A stretch of DNA of 64,000 nt from Streptomyces sp. NBC_01237 (GCF_035917275.1 NZ_CP108508.1:7812001-7876000), one strand, 5' to 3'; counted from the stretch's first letter, positions 1 through 9,800 are shown. Notes: generated by a model not told the origin, from the sequence alone. Numbers and translations are program-made.

Positions 1-1073
1 GCGATTCTGCGGAGGACGTGTACTTGGACCCCGGCGTCGGCGAACCAGGTCAGTCCGGTGTGCCGGAGGTCGTGGCGGCGCAGATGCTCGTAGCCGAGCT
101 TGGTGACCACGTCGTCCCAGTGTGTGGCGTCGCGCAGGACGGCGGTGGAGATGCGTCCGCCTCGTGGGCCCGTGAACAGGCGGGCGTCGGGATTGGGGCC
201 TGCGGACAGGATGCGCTGGGCGACGAGGGGGCGGATCTCCTCGACGATGGGAACCTTGCGGACCCGCTTGCCCTTGGTGCCCTTGTCGGTCAGTCCGCCG
301 GGCGCGGGTGTGGTCTGACGCCGCACGGTCCAGATCCACTGGGTGGTGTCGATGTCTCCGACGCGGCAGCCTGAGATCTCGCCGATCCGTGCGGCGGTGC
401 ACGCGGCGAAGATGACCACGTCTCCCCAGCCGCGGTACTCGTCGTGGGAGGCGGCCACGAGTGCGTCGGCCAGTGCGACGAGTGTTTCCCAGTCGGGCAG
501 GGCGAGCGCGCGTGGGTCGAGCAGTTCGTCCTCGGCCTGCTTGTAGAGCTTCTGCCAGCCGGTCACCCGGGCGGGGTTCACCTTGATGATGCCGTCGCGG
601 ACTGCCTGCTCCATGACGCGGACCAGGACGGCGATGGTGTTCTTGACCGTTGAGCGGCTGAGCTCGTCGGCGATCCAGTTCTGCACGGTGCGGTCGACAG
701 CGCCGTTGGTGATCATCCGGACCGCGACGTGGCCCAGGGCGGGCACGACACGCATCCGCCAGCCTGACAGGTAGGGGTCGAGTGTTTTCAACTCCAGGCC
801 GCGCAGGGCGAGGTCCATGTTCGCGTTGCCGTATTCGGCGAGCTTCATGGTGGCGAGCGACGGGGACAGTCCTGCCTCAGCCGCTTCGATGATGGACTGG
901 AGCCACTCCTGCGCTTTATCCTCGTCCGCCTTCCCCTCCGACAGGGACAGACGCCGCTTCGTAGCCGGATCGAACCAGCGGACTCGCGCGCGGTACGGGT
1001 TGGGGCGATCAGGCCGGTACTCGATGTCGGTGGTGAGTCGGACACCGACCGGTACAACGGCTTTATCGGCCAT
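1..1073 (-). CDS. int: Tyrosine-type site-specific integrase (C-terminus beyond window)
   Basis: This reading frame is open to the left edge of the window, giving about 357 residues of a phage/ICE-type tyrosine recombinase. The start ATG at 1073 overlaps the stop of the upstream helix-turn-helix gene by one base (TGATG). The N-terminal half (from MADKAVVPVGVRL) fits the arm-binding and core-binding domains. The catalytic half shows the first arginine in AARIGEI (about residue 227) and the HxLR box in LRRHDLRHTG (about residues 330-340). The nucleophilic tyrosine should lie about 35 residues further on, outside the window. Integrases of actinobacterial integrative elements normally have attP just past their 3' end, so the attachment site is probably also outside. 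It probably catalyses integration and excision of the element whose other genes lie at 1-3.3 kb. Confidence 0.9.
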   Translation of the reverse strand, partial: MADKAVVPVGVRLTTDIEYRPDRPNPYRARVRWFDPATKRRLSLSEGKADEDKAQEWLQSIIEAAEAGLSPSLATMKLAEYGNANMDLALRGLELKTLDPYLSGWRMRVVPALGHVAVRMITNGAVDRTVQNWIADELSRSTVKNTIAVLVRVMEQAVRDGIIKVNPARVTGWQKLYKQAEDELLDPRALALPDWETLVALADALVAASHDEYRGWGDVVIFAACTAARIGEISGCRVGDIDTTQWIWTVRRQTTPAPGGLTDKGTKGKRVRKVPIVEEIRPLVAQRILSAGPNPDARLFTGPRGGRISTAVLRDATHWDDVVTKLGYEHLRRHDLRHTGLTWFADAGVQVHVLRRI

Positions 1074-1327
1074 CAGGCTTCTCGAGGCGGGACGGTCCGG
1101 ACGCTGTGCAGCCATTCCTCAACGTCGAGCGTGCTGTACATGATGACGCGTTTCGAAACGGCGACAAACGGCGGGCCCTGGGGAGGTCGAGCGGTGCGCC
1201 AACGGCGCAGGGTCGAGGAATCTACACGCAGGCAGGCGGCGAGGTCGCTCGTCGAATACCAGGCATTGGCCAGGAGAGACGACCGGCTGTCATCTCGGAC
1301 GAATGGGGCATCGCCCTCATTCTTCAT
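1073..1327 (-). CDS. Small helix-turn-helix protein, excisionase-like
   Basis: This 84-residue protein has a MerR/excisionase-type winged helix (HTH_17-like). WYSTSDLAACLRVDSS at residues 23-38 and the recognition segment TLRRWR are followed by a wing ending in YSTLDVEEWL. It lies directly upstream of the integrase and overlaps its start by one base, the usual arrangement of xis-int pairs in actinobacterial integrative elements. It most likely binds near the attachment site to direct excision, or represses the element. The ATG at 1327 is chosen because the domain begins just after it; the frame stays open further upstream, but that extension looks non-coding (Cys- and Pro-rich, no domain). 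Confidence 0.75.
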   Translation of the reverse strand: MKNEGDAPFVRDDSRSSLLANAWYSTSDLAACLRVDSSTLRRWRTARPPQGPPFVAVSKRVIMYSTLDVEEWLHSVRTVPPREA

Positions 1328-1931
1328 GTGCGTTTGACGGTCTGTGTAGTCTGCTATCGGTTCGGTGGGCAAGGGTGGTGGATCTCCGGGGGTATGGAGC
1401 ACCAAAGGGATACCGAAGAAGGCGTTCGGCGACAAGCGACGCGTCCCGCAGGTGGAGAACCGTGGGGTTCTGCATGCACAGAAGCGGTGAGTCCCTTCTG
1501 ATGGAACTGATCCGCAGTGGTGCTCTGGGCAAACGGTGGACAACAATCGTCTGCAGAAGCGCCGGTTTGGCTAACCGGCGATGTTCGGCTATGTTGCCCT
1601 CGTTTGCGACGCGGTGAGTATCACGTACTGTGCCGATCAATGTTTCTCGATGACCCACCATGTCGAGTGCGTCGCGATCCTTGAGCCCGCCGCAAAGGGC
1701 GTCTGACCTGCGGTTTCGCCGAGTGTGCGTTATGTGCGCTGTGGGCGTTACGGGCGATATCTTGACGCATATTCGACGCACGTGACGCACGTCTGACGCA
1801 CGTTTGACGCACGTCCTGATGAGGCGTCACGTGGTCATTCCTGCAGGTGGCGGTGTGTCGAGTGCGGCTTGAGAGGCTCCCTCTTTACCGCCTCTTGGTG
1901 AAACGGTGCTCGATATCGCCTGATTTAAGGC
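1328..1931. promoter_or_regulatory. 600-bp intergenic region with iteron-like GACGCA repeats
   Basis: No convincing gene is seen here. The notable content is five direct copies of GACGCA at 1764, 1775, 1784, 1795 and 1806. They are spaced 11, 9, 11 and 11 bp, and four are extended to GACGCACGT or a close variant. About one helical turn per repeat is the pattern of a repeated protein-binding array: iterons of a replication origin, a transfer-repressor operator, or integrase arm sites. It lies upstream of the integrase pair and downstream of the 461-aa gene. Confidence 0.5.
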
Positions 1932-3317
1932 TCAGTAGGAACGGGGTCCGTAAGGGCTCCAGTGGCCGAGGAAAGGCTTGAGGTCGTCGCCGCTGGGCTT
2001 GGGTGGGGTGGGCAGCTTCGGCGCTGCGGCGGACTCGGTGAGGTGCTGGAGCCGGGCGTCCGTGAAGGCGAGCCACGCCTCGATCTCTGTTCTTTCCTGT
2101 CCGGGTGGCAGCGATGTGGCGTGGTCGCGTACTGCTGTGACGTATTCGGTCAGGCGCTTGGACTGGTGCCAGGCGTCTGCTTGTTCTTCGAGGTGCGTAA
2201 CGCGATAGGCGTAGGCGTATGCGGTGCGCGCTTCCTCCATGGCGCTTTCCCAGCGCCTCTGCTGGGCTTCCCTGGCCTGCTGGTCTGCAAGGCGTTTGTG
2301 TTCTGCGGCTTTGCCGCGGAGGTCGACTTCTTGTGCGATTTCGGCGAGTTGGTCTTCTAGTGGCCTCTCGGGGACATCGGCCCATTCGCTCGCACGGTGC
2401 GGGCTGCCGCCGCGGAGGATGAAGCGCAGGCGGTTTGAGGGGGTGTAGTCGAAGCGGGCGATGCGCATCCATGAGTGCTTCTTGGCGTCGGCGAGTTCCT
2501 TGTCTGTGGGGATGTGTTCGCTGCGGTCCTGTTCTTGAAGGACGAGGAATCCGACGCTTTCGCCTTGGGCGGTGATGGTGAAGTGTGGTGGTGCGCTGCG
2601 GCGACGGTGGGGTGGGGGAGCGCCTTGCGTGGTTCCGAGTGCTGTCTTATGGCCTTGTGATTCGGTGGCGATGATGAGGGCCTGGATGATGCGCAGGGCT
2701 CGGCCTTGGATGGATTTGGTGAGCCCCATGGGCTGTGGCCGTTGTTGGAGGGCGGCCACGAGGGAGTGGGGTTTGGTGAGTCTGGCCGGAACGGGGAGCG
2801 GGGTGAGTTCGGCGAGGCGCCAGGCGGGGATGTCGACGAGTTTGATTTCGTAGCCGCGGTGGGTGCGGTATGCGTAGAGCTCTTGTGTGCGCGGGATCTT
2901 GCCGGACTTGCGGGCGGTGTTCACCCGTGATGTCCAATTCACTGCGTGTGGGCCGGGTTCGATGGGCTTGATGAGGCAGCCGTCGTTCGCGGCCAGTTCT
3001 TCGAGGAGTTGGTCTGTGTAGTTCGTACGGGCCCTGGGTGCGGTCTTGGGGCGTGGTGCCGGTTTGCGGCTGGGCTGCGCGGGTGGTGCAGCGTTCTGCT
3101 CGACGGGGCAGATGCCGCGGTCGGTGAGATGCTGCCGCCCTCTGTCGGTGAGGTTGGCGCTCCAATGTCCTCGGCGTTTGGTGATTTTGATGAGTCCGCG
3201 ACTCTGTAGTGCCTGAGCGCTGACCTTGAATGTGCTGTCCGGCCAGACTCCGTCGGGACATCCCTGGCCCACCCAATCGAGCACGGTCTGCTGCCGCTCG
3301 TTGAGGGTCTGGTGCAT
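1932..3317 (-). CDS. Hypothetical protein with N-terminal winged-helix-like segment (mobile-element associated)
   Basis: This 461-residue protein of unknown function has codon use and composition consistent with a real gene. Residues 1-65 look like a winged helix: a helical stretch MHQTLNERQQTVLDWV, then QALQSRGLIKITKRRGHW and a TDRGRQHL end. A proline/arginine-rich linker (about residues 75-100) follows. The middle region has a second possible wHTH-like part (NYTDQLLEELAANDGCLIK). A long Glu/Arg/Gln-rich helix, probably coiled coil, spans about residues 325-395. The start has a good ribosome site (GAGAGG 5 nt upstream of ATG). Position next to xis-int suggests a cargo or regulatory protein of the integrative element. 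No enzymatic motif is seen. Confidence 0.6.
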   Translation of the reverse strand: MHQTLNERQQTVLDWVGQGCPDGVWPDSTFKVSAQALQSRGLIKITKRRGHWSANLTDRGRQHLTDRGICPVEQNAAPPAQPSRKPAPRPKTAPRARTNYTDQLLEELAANDGCLIKPIEPGPHAVNWTSRVNTARKSGKIPRTQELYAYRTHRGYEIKLVDIPAWRLAELTPLPVPARLTKPHSLVAALQQRPQPMGLTKSIQGRALRIIQALIIATESQGHKTALGTTQGAPPPHRRRSAPPHFTITAQGESVGFLVLQEQDRSEHIPTDKELADAKKHSWMRIARFDYTPSNRLRFILRGGSPHRASEWADVPERPLEDQLAEIAQEVDLRGKAAEHKRLADQQAREAQQRRWESAMEEARTAYAYAYRVTHLEEQADAWHQSKRLTEYVTAVRDHATSLPPGQERTEIEAWLAFTDARLQHLTESAAAPKLPTPPKPSGDDLKPFLGHWSPYGPRSY

Positions 3318-3458
3318 GTGGACCTCTCGCGGTTCCCGGGTGTGTTGCCCCGGAGACGATGCCCGTAACTTCCGCGGTAATTCGGAGCTTTGTGAGAGGA
3401 CGTTCGTTCGGATGAGACGTGTTGCGTGGCCCGCGCATCGGAGTGCAGCAGGCTACGG

Positions 3459-3750
3459 AAGCGCGCTCGCCCTCGCTGACCCGCCCGTCCCGCAACAGGG
3501 CCCGGTTATCCTTCGGGTTGCCCGGGGCGCGCAGGTGGGTGTAGGCGATGCCGGCCTCATCGACGGCGCGTGTGAGGTGGGTCTTGGTAAGCCCAGCTTG
3601 CGGCTGATGGGCGTCGGGCGGACGTCGGCGACCATGCTGATCTGGGCAGAGAGCAGGGCGGCAACGAATGACGCGATATCCCGCTCCTCGTACCCAGCGG
3701 ACCACAGCCCGCGGCCTGCTGCCTCGGCCTGGCGGAACAGGTCGTCGAGT
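3459..3750 (-). pseudogene. DUF488-family protein remnant, frameshifted
   Basis: Two adjacent frames together give a recognisable DUF488 N-terminal half. The first reads GYEERDIASFVAALL and then VADVRPTPISRKLG; the second continues as GLTKTHLTRAVDEAGIAY and then THLRAPGNPKDNRALLRDG. The switch falls at about 3590, where one base appears to have been lost between the GGC and CTTACC codons. No start codon with a ribosome site is seen and the C-terminal half is missing. This is a decayed fragment, probably truncated by mobile-element activity to its left. Confidence 0.6.
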
Positions 3751-3975
3751 GAAACGTGAGTACGTCGGCAACACCACCCAACACCTGTCGCAACCTCCAG
3801 CGCAACAGGGGGCCGTATGAGGTGAGGCGGCGGCCGGGCCGACTCGTCACCGTGTCGCCTTGCGATTGGTGCCCACGATCTGGAGTTGGTCGCCGGTTGC
3901 GCGCACTACCAGGCCAGTGCGAGACGCAGTTCGCGTCCGTCTTTCGACACGGCATGGTCGGACCCGTGGTCGGGG

Positions 3976-4548
3976 CTATGGTCTGGCGTGGAGAGCTCTT
4001 GGGCGGGCCCAGACCTTCGCCCGGGCCGGATCAGACAGCCGGATTATGGGCTGCCCCGGTGCGGGGCGTGGGAACTGCGGCCGGCTGGCGCAGTTGGTCG
4101 GGAAGAAGATCGCCGTGGCGGTGACGGAGGTAGGCGAGGGCCTGTTCGAGGGAGGGGTTGTGGTCGATGCCCTTGGTGACCTTGCCCGCCGTGCCGGTGT
4201 ACTGCCGCGCCACGCACGCCGAAGCGCCCCGTCCTTGAGGAACCCCGTGTCGTCGAAAATGAGCGCGGACGGCCGGATCGCCGTTTCCATTCTCCAGGCC
4301 ACCCTGGCCCGCACATGCGCCGGATCCCAGGGACTGGTGGTCACGAAATTGGCCAGCGCCTGCCGATTCCCGTCCTCGCCCAGCCGGGCCGCCATCGGCT
4401 CGACCGACTTGCGCCGCCCGTCGGTCAGCAGCCCCCGCAGATAGACCTGCCCCCACCGACGCTGATCCTTCCGCGCGAACGGCTCGAACACCTCCGCCGC
4501 GAACGCCTCCAACTCACCACGCACCGCCACAATCTCGTCCGGAGTCAC
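3976..4548 (-). pseudogene. IS701-family transposase remnant
   Basis: The first ~105 residues (MTPDEIVAVRGELEAFAAEV onward, through IFDDTGFLKDG) match the N-terminal half of IS701-type DDE transposases, including the first catalytic aspartates in FDDTGF. At about 4230 the frame breaks; the neighbouring frame continues with ASACVARQYTGTAGKVTK, the expected next block. After that the similarity stops abruptly (GIDHNPSLEQALAYL), so the catalytic core and C-terminus are gone. Full-length members are about 400 residues. The element is dead, carrying at least one frameshift and a large internal deletion. Confidence 0.75.
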
Positions 4549-4711
4549 ACACCCTCAACGCCACACCGAACCCGATAGACACGCACCACCACAACCGACC
4601 TGACCAAGCACTAGGGAGTGTGTTGAAAGTGGATCAAGCAGTCGCCGACTCGGCGAATCAGGGGCAGCACGTACCCTCAAAGCCCTGATCATTTGCGCTT
4701 GGAGGAGTCGT

Positions 4712-5293
4712 ATGAGCTTGGATCTGGTGCCCGTCGACCGCGAGCCGGCCGCCGGGGCTGTCCTGCTGACCGGCATCCCCGGGAGTGGGAAGTCGACGGT
4801 GGCCGCTGCGCTGGCCGGCCGGTTCCGGATGTCGGCCCATATCGAGGTGGACGCACTTCAGCAGATGATCGTCAGCGGTGGGCAATGGCCCTCGCCGACC
4901 GCGAACGCGGAAGCCGACCGGCAGATTTTCCTGCGGGCCCGCAACGCGTGCCTTCTGGCGGACAGTTTCGTGCGGGCCGGTTTCATCCCGGTGCTCGATG
5001 ATGTCGTGGTCCGTCGTTCCCACCTTGACTTCTACCGCACGACGCTGGCGGCCGTGCCACTCCACATCGTCGTCCTGGCTCCCGGCCCGGCGGAGGCATG
5101 GCGGCGCAACCAGGCTCGGGAGAAGGCCCTGGCCACGGACTGGTCGCCACTGGATGGGGCGATGCGCTCCGAGCTCGGGCAGCAGGGAACCTGGATCGAC
5201 AACGCTGCGCAGACGGTTGAAGGGACAGTCGAAACGATCCTGACTGCGACCAGTCTGGCCTCCAGTTCTGAAGTCGATCAGCCTCTGCGATGA
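4712..5293 (+). CDS. P-loop nucleotide/phosphotransferase-like kinase
   Basis: This 193-residue protein has a clear Walker A motif GIPGSGKST at residues 21-29 and a following ADD-type helix. It resembles small P-loop kinases of the AAA_33/chloramphenicol-phosphotransferase-like group that phosphorylate small molecules or nucleotides. IEVDALQQMI resembles the strand-plus-acid segment after the P-loop, and FVRAGFIPVLDDVVV the central strand. The ATG at 4712 has a strong ribosome site (GGAGG, 6-7 nt upstream). The gene ends 7 bp before the transposase start and lies between the element's proposed terminal repeats, so it may be a passenger. Its substrate cannot be told from sequence. Confidence 0.7.
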   Translation: MSLDLVPVDREPAAGAVLLTGIPGSGKSTVAAALAGRFRMSAHIEVDALQQMIVSGGQWPSPTANAEADRQIFLRARNACLLADSFVRAGFIPVLDDVVVRRSHLDFYRTTLAAVPLHIVVLAPGPAEAWRRNQAREKALATDWSPLDGAMRSELGQQGTWIDNAAQTVEGTVETILTATSLASSSEVDQPLR

Positions 5294-5300
5294 TCGCCAG

Positions 5301-6178
5301 GTGGCGCGTGGAGATCTGACGGATACCCAGTGGGACCGGCTGGCGCCGTTGCTGCCCGGGGGCAAGAAGCCGGGACGTCCACCGATATGGACAAGACGGC
5401 AGCTGATCGACGGCATACGGTTTCGGACCCGCACTGGCGTCCCATGGCGAGATGTCCCGGAGAGGTACGGCCCCTGGGGCCGGGTGTACGACTTGTTCCG
5501 CCGCTGGCAGCGGGACGGGACCTGGCAGAGCATCCTTGTCGAACTGCAGGCCCAGTCGGACGCCAAGGAACTCATAACCTGGGACATCAACGTCGACTCC
5601 ACCGTGTGCCGGGCCCACCAGCACGCCGCCGGGGCGCGGAAAAGGGGGATCTACAAAAGGAGCCGCCCGGCGGTGTCGGCACGGCGGAGCCGGACGACCA
5701 CGGCCTTGGACGCTCGCGCGGCGGTCTGACGACCAAGCTGCATCTGGCCGTCGAGCAGGGCCAGAAGCCGATGTCGATCGTGATCACTGCCGGACAGCGA
5801 GGGGACTCTCCGCAGTTCGAACCCGTCCTGGAGAAGATCCGCGTCTCCCGTCCCGGTCCGGGCAGGCCACGCACCCGTCCGAATCGGGTCCGCGCCGACA
5901 AGGCGTACGCCTCCCGAAAGAACCGCGCCTACCTGCGCAGGCGCGGTATCCGCTGCACGATTCCAGACAAGGCGGACCAGGCCCGGAACCGCAAGAACCT
6001 CGGCTCGCACGGTGGACGGCCGCCGAAGTTCGACAAGATCGACTACCGCGAACGCCACGCGGTTGAGTGCGGCATCAATCGCCTCAAGCGAAACCGGGCC
6101 GTGGCCACGAGGTACGACAAGCTTGCGGTCCGATACGAAGCGACCGTCCTCATCGCAGTCATCAATGAGTGGCTGTGA
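5301..6178 (+). CDS. IS5-family (IS427-type) transposase, two frames
   Basis: Translation starts at GTG 5301 ([20 protein letters not shown]) and runs in one frame to about 5645. The rest of the transposase ([66 protein letters not shown]) is in the -1 frame and ends at 6178. The switch occurs at CGGAAAAGGGGG. Re-reading one A gives the family-standard RKKGDLQKE, so this is either programmed -1 frameshifting on the A-run or a single-base loss. DDE residues are visible: the first D in WDINVDST, a second in RADKAYAS, and E in the [11 protein letters not shown] block. Without frameshifting only a 142-aa truncated product is made. Confidence 0.85.
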
Positions 6179-6204
6179 CCAGCACATTCGATACACGCCC
6201 TAAT

Positions 6205-6540
6205 AGGCCGTGTCCGTAATCGATTGCTCGTTGCTCCGTTTGTGGTGCGACGATATGAACTGACGGATGAGTCCTGGGCGTTGATCGCTCCGTTGCTGGC
6301 GCCGGGGCGCATGGGCAGACCCGTGCGGGACCGGCGCCAGGTCGTGAACGGGATCGTGTGGAAGTTCCACACCGGTGTCGCCTGGCGGGATGTACTCGGG
6401 CGCTAGGGTCCGTGGGTCACGTTGCACACGCGTTTTCGCCGGTGGGCGGCGGACGGGACGTTCGACCGGATGCTGCGGGCCGCTCAGGCGAAGGCGGACA
6501 CGGTGGTCGACATTGAGTGGCGCACTCCGCGTGGATCACG
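6205..6540 (+). pseudogene. Second IS5-family transposase remnant with in-frame amber codon
   Basis: The frame beginning near 6239 reads VRRYELTDESWALIAPLLAP, then GRMGRPVRDRRQVVNGIVWK and FHTGVAWRDVLGR. A TAG at 6404-6406 stands where the family has the Tyr of RYGPW, and the same frame then continues GPWVTLHTRFRRWAADGTFD. It breaks down after DTVVDIEW. The catalytic C-terminal two-thirds are missing. The left end GGCCGTGTCCGTAATCG (about 6207) looks like a transposon terminus. The intact IS5-type element ends immediately to its left, so one element has landed against the end of the other. Confidence 0.75.
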
Positions 6541-6792
6541 CGGGCCGGGGACGTCAGCCAGGCGCTCCAGCAGTCCGGGCATTTCTGCCGAGGCGGGCGC
6601 GCGGAGTTGGTCAAGAGCGGCAGGGATCGGGGATGCTGCGTCGGCAGGCACGGTCTTCCACCGGGATCACGGGGCGTCGAGAACCCCATGACCTTGGAAG
6701 CCGTGCCTGCTTCGCTTGCCACCCCGCCACGTTTCTGACTTCTCGTCGCGAACCGGACGTCGTTCGACTACGCCGAAGCCGTGACTCCGAGG

Positions 6793-6815
6793 GGCCCGGA
6801 CCCATGAGGCCCGGG
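6793..6815 (-). terminator. Possible hairpin terminator after the PKS gene
   Basis: Just beyond the PKS stop at 6832, the inverted repeat GCCCGG/CCGGGC (6-bp stem, extended by a G-T pair, 11-nt loop) lies in the direction of transcription. There is no U-tract, as is common for actinobacterial terminators. The remaining DNA between 6541 and 6831 holds no recognisable gene. Confidence 0.35.
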
Positions 6816-6831
6816 CTCGTCGGCTGTGACC

Positions 6832-9800
6832 TCAGCCCTTCGTGGTCAGTTCCTCCGAGACGAAGTCGGTGAGGTCGGCCAGGCTCTGACCGCTGAGTAT
6901 TTTGGCCAGCGGAAGGATCACACCGAACTCACGTTGGATTTCGCTGCGTACTTCCGTCGCCATGAGGGAGTCCATTCCCATCCGGTTCAGCGGCTTGCGC
7001 ACACTCAATCGGTCGGCGGGAAGTGCCAGTACCTTTGCGACCCGTTTCACCAGGAAGCTCTGTACATCACTGCTTCTCTCTGCGGAAGCTGTCTCAGCCG
7101 CCGCTGTCTCCCCAACCATCGATGCAGGATCCGGTACGGATGGAGTCGAGGGTTCGGCGGGGACGGATTCCGTGCGCGCCCCGTTCTGCGAGGAAACGAA
7201 GTCGGTGAGGTCGGCCAGGCTCTGACCGCTGAGTATTTTGGCCAGCGGTAGGATCACGCCGAATTCGCGTTGGATTTCGCTGCGTACTTCCGTCGCCATG
7301 AGGGAGTCCATTCCCATCCGGTTCAGCGGCTTGCGCACACTCAATCGGTCGGCGGGAAGTGCCAGTACCTTTGCGACCCGATTCACCAGGAAGTTCTGTA
7401 TATCAGTGCTCCTGCGTGTGGAGGGCGCCGGAGCCGCGACTGGCTCCACGACCACCGGTGCAGACTTCGACTCCGGTACCTGGGTGGATTCCGACGCGGA
7501 GTGGAACATTTCGCTCAGCAGCGGGTCGCGTGCGGCGTCGGGGTATGCGGCGCGCCAGCGGACCCAGTCCGCAGGGAGGACGGTGACCTGGGTGACCGAG
7601 GCGTCGAGGAGATGCTGGAGCAGGGCGATGCCTTCCTCCGGCGTGAAACTCTGCATGCCCTGCGGCGTCAGTACCCGGCCGTGCTGCTCCGCATACCGGG
7701 CCACCATGCCGACGGACGCCCAGAAGCCCCAGTTCACCGAGAGTGCCGGCAGCCCCTGCGACCGGCGCAGGTGCGCCATGGCGTCCAGGGACGCGTTGGC
7801 GGCCGCGTACGCGCTCAGGCGCGGCGAGCCGAGGATTGCCGAAGCGGAGGAGAACAACACGAAGAAGTCGAGCTGCTCGCGCTCCAGCAGCCGGTGCAGC
7901 GTCCACGCTCCGAGGGCCTTCGGCCGGACCATGGCCTCGAACTGCTCGATGCCCAGCTCGGCTGCGGAGACCAGGTCGAGCACCCCGGCGGCGTGGATCA
8001 CGCCCTTCACCGGCGGCCGGCCGCCGCCCGTGTGCTCCTGCAGCAGACCGCGCATCGCCGTTTCGTCGGCCACGTCCACCGCGTGGTAGGTGACCTGCGC
8101 GCCGGTGCGGTTCAGGCGGTCAAGTGCCACGGCCCGATCGCCCAGAGGGCTGCGGCCGAGCAGCATCACATGCCCCGCCCCGCATCCGACCAGCCATTCG
8201 GCCAGCTTCAGGCCGATGCCGCCGAGCCCGCCCGTGACCAGATACGTGCCGTCGGCCGAGAGCCGCTGACCACCGCCGGCCGGCGCGACGGACCGGGACG
8301 GCTCCGGCGCCTCGTCGAAACGCACCAGAATCTTGCCGACGTGCCTCGCCCGGGCCATCTGCCGGAACGCCGACTCCACGTCCCCGACGTCGTACACCTC
8401 GTACGGCAGCGGTTCGAGCACCCGCCCGTCGACGAGTTCGAAGATGCGCTCCAGCAGCGCCCCCGCCTTCTCGGGACGGTTGCGGAAGAGATCGATGACG
8501 TCCACCGAGAAGAACGAGAGGTTCTTCGAGAAGGGCAGCAGACCGATGGCACTGTTCTCCAGCAGGTCCTTCTTGCTCAGCTCCACATACCTGCCGTACG
8601 GCGCGAGCAGGGACAGATTCTGCTCGATCGCCTCGCCCGCGAGGGAGTTGAGGACCACGTGCACGCCCTTCCCGCGTGTCGCGGCCAAGACCGACTCGGC
8701 GAAGTCCCCGGAGCGGGAATCGGCGACGTGCTTGACGCCCATGGCCCTCAGCAGCGCCCGCTTGTGCGGACTGCCGGCAGTCGCGTAGACCTCCGCTCCC
8801 CGCCAGCGGGCGATCTGCAGCGCGGCCAGTCCCACGCCGCCGGTCGCCGCATGGATCAGGACCCGCTCGCCGGGAGCGAGGGCAGCCAGCTCGCACAGGC
8901 CGTAGTACGCCGTGAGGTAGGCGGCCGGCAGGGTGAGCGCCTCCTCCGCCAGCAACCGTGCCGGAACCGGAGCCACCAGGTGGGCGTCGGCGACCACGTG
9001 GCTGGCGAGCGCCCCCTCGGCGACGGCGACCACCTCGTCACCGACGCGCAGGCCGGCGACACCGTCACCGAGCGTAGTGACGACGCCCGCACACTCCCAG
9101 CCGAGCTTGGCGCCCCGTGGCGCGCCCGGGTAACGGCCCAGAGCGGTCAGGACGTCGCGGTAGTTCAGTGCCGCATGGCGCACGCGGATCTCGACCTCGC
9201 CCGGGCCGGGCCGGCGGTGTTTGGCGGGCAGCGGCCCGAGCCGGTCGAGGAGGCCGACCTCAGGGGTGTTGACCTCGAAGCGGCCCTGGCCGGCGGCCTG
9301 CGACCCGGGCGCCGGACCCGTGCCTGAGTGATCCGCGGCGGGCACATGGCGGCGCGTCAGACGTGCCACGTATCGCTTCCCGGCGCGGTAGGCGATCTGG
9401 TTCTCCGTCCCGTCCGACAGCAACTCGGCTGCGAGCTGCTCGGCGGCACGGGCGCCTCCGCCCGCGGGCAGGTCGACCAGGGCGCCACGCCACTGGCCGT
9501 ACTCCTGGATCAGTGAACGGCCGAATCCCCACAGCATGGCCTGGCCGACCGAGACCAGGCCCTCGTGCCCCGGCAGTTGCTGGGCGCCGCCGGTGACCAG
9601 CCAGACGCGGGTGTCGGGCCACGCCGTCGCGTCCAGGGCGTGGAACAGCCGCAGCACACTGTGGCAGCCGAGCCGCTCGGCCAGCGCCACCGAAGCGGCA
9701 GGGTCCGCGTCGGCGGAACGCGGGTCCGAGGTGTCGCACGACCACAGGTGAACGATGCCCTCGCACACCAGGTCGCCGGTCTCCCGCCGGACGTCGTCCA

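Larger units (their letters stand above)
4613..6201 (+). mobile_element. IS5-family insertion sequence (about 1.6 kb) with a possible passenger gene
   Basis: Imperfect terminal inverted repeats AGGGAGTGTGTTGAA (4613-4627) and TTCGATACACGCCCT (6187-6201, reverse complement AGGGCGTGTATCGAA) match at 12 of 15 positions. They bracket the kinase gene at 4712 and the IS5-type transposase at 5301-6178. The flanks read ..CTA/..TAA, compatible with a short TA-containing target duplication. The right end abuts the left end of a second, dead IS5-type copy. If the left repeat is real, the kinase lies inside the element. Otherwise the true left end is near 5265-5295, just upstream of the transposase. Confidence 0.6.

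Noticed and set aside
2647..3777. 376-aa minus-strand frame overlapping the 461-aa gene
   Set aside because: Only the stretch near 3459-3590 is meaningful (DUF488 fragment); the rest is an alternative frame of the 461-aa gene.
3751..3975. Possible gene between the DUF488 remnant and the IS701 remnant
   Set aside because: Frames exist on both strands but show no start with ribosome site and no recognisable protein.
7270..9327. Long plus-strand open frames antisense to the PKS (also 9565-12933 and others over the NRPS genes)
   Set aside because: Typical high-GC shadow frames: no domain, no ribosome site, composition mirrors the real minus-strand codons, and the opposite strand encodes complete PKS/NRPS domains.
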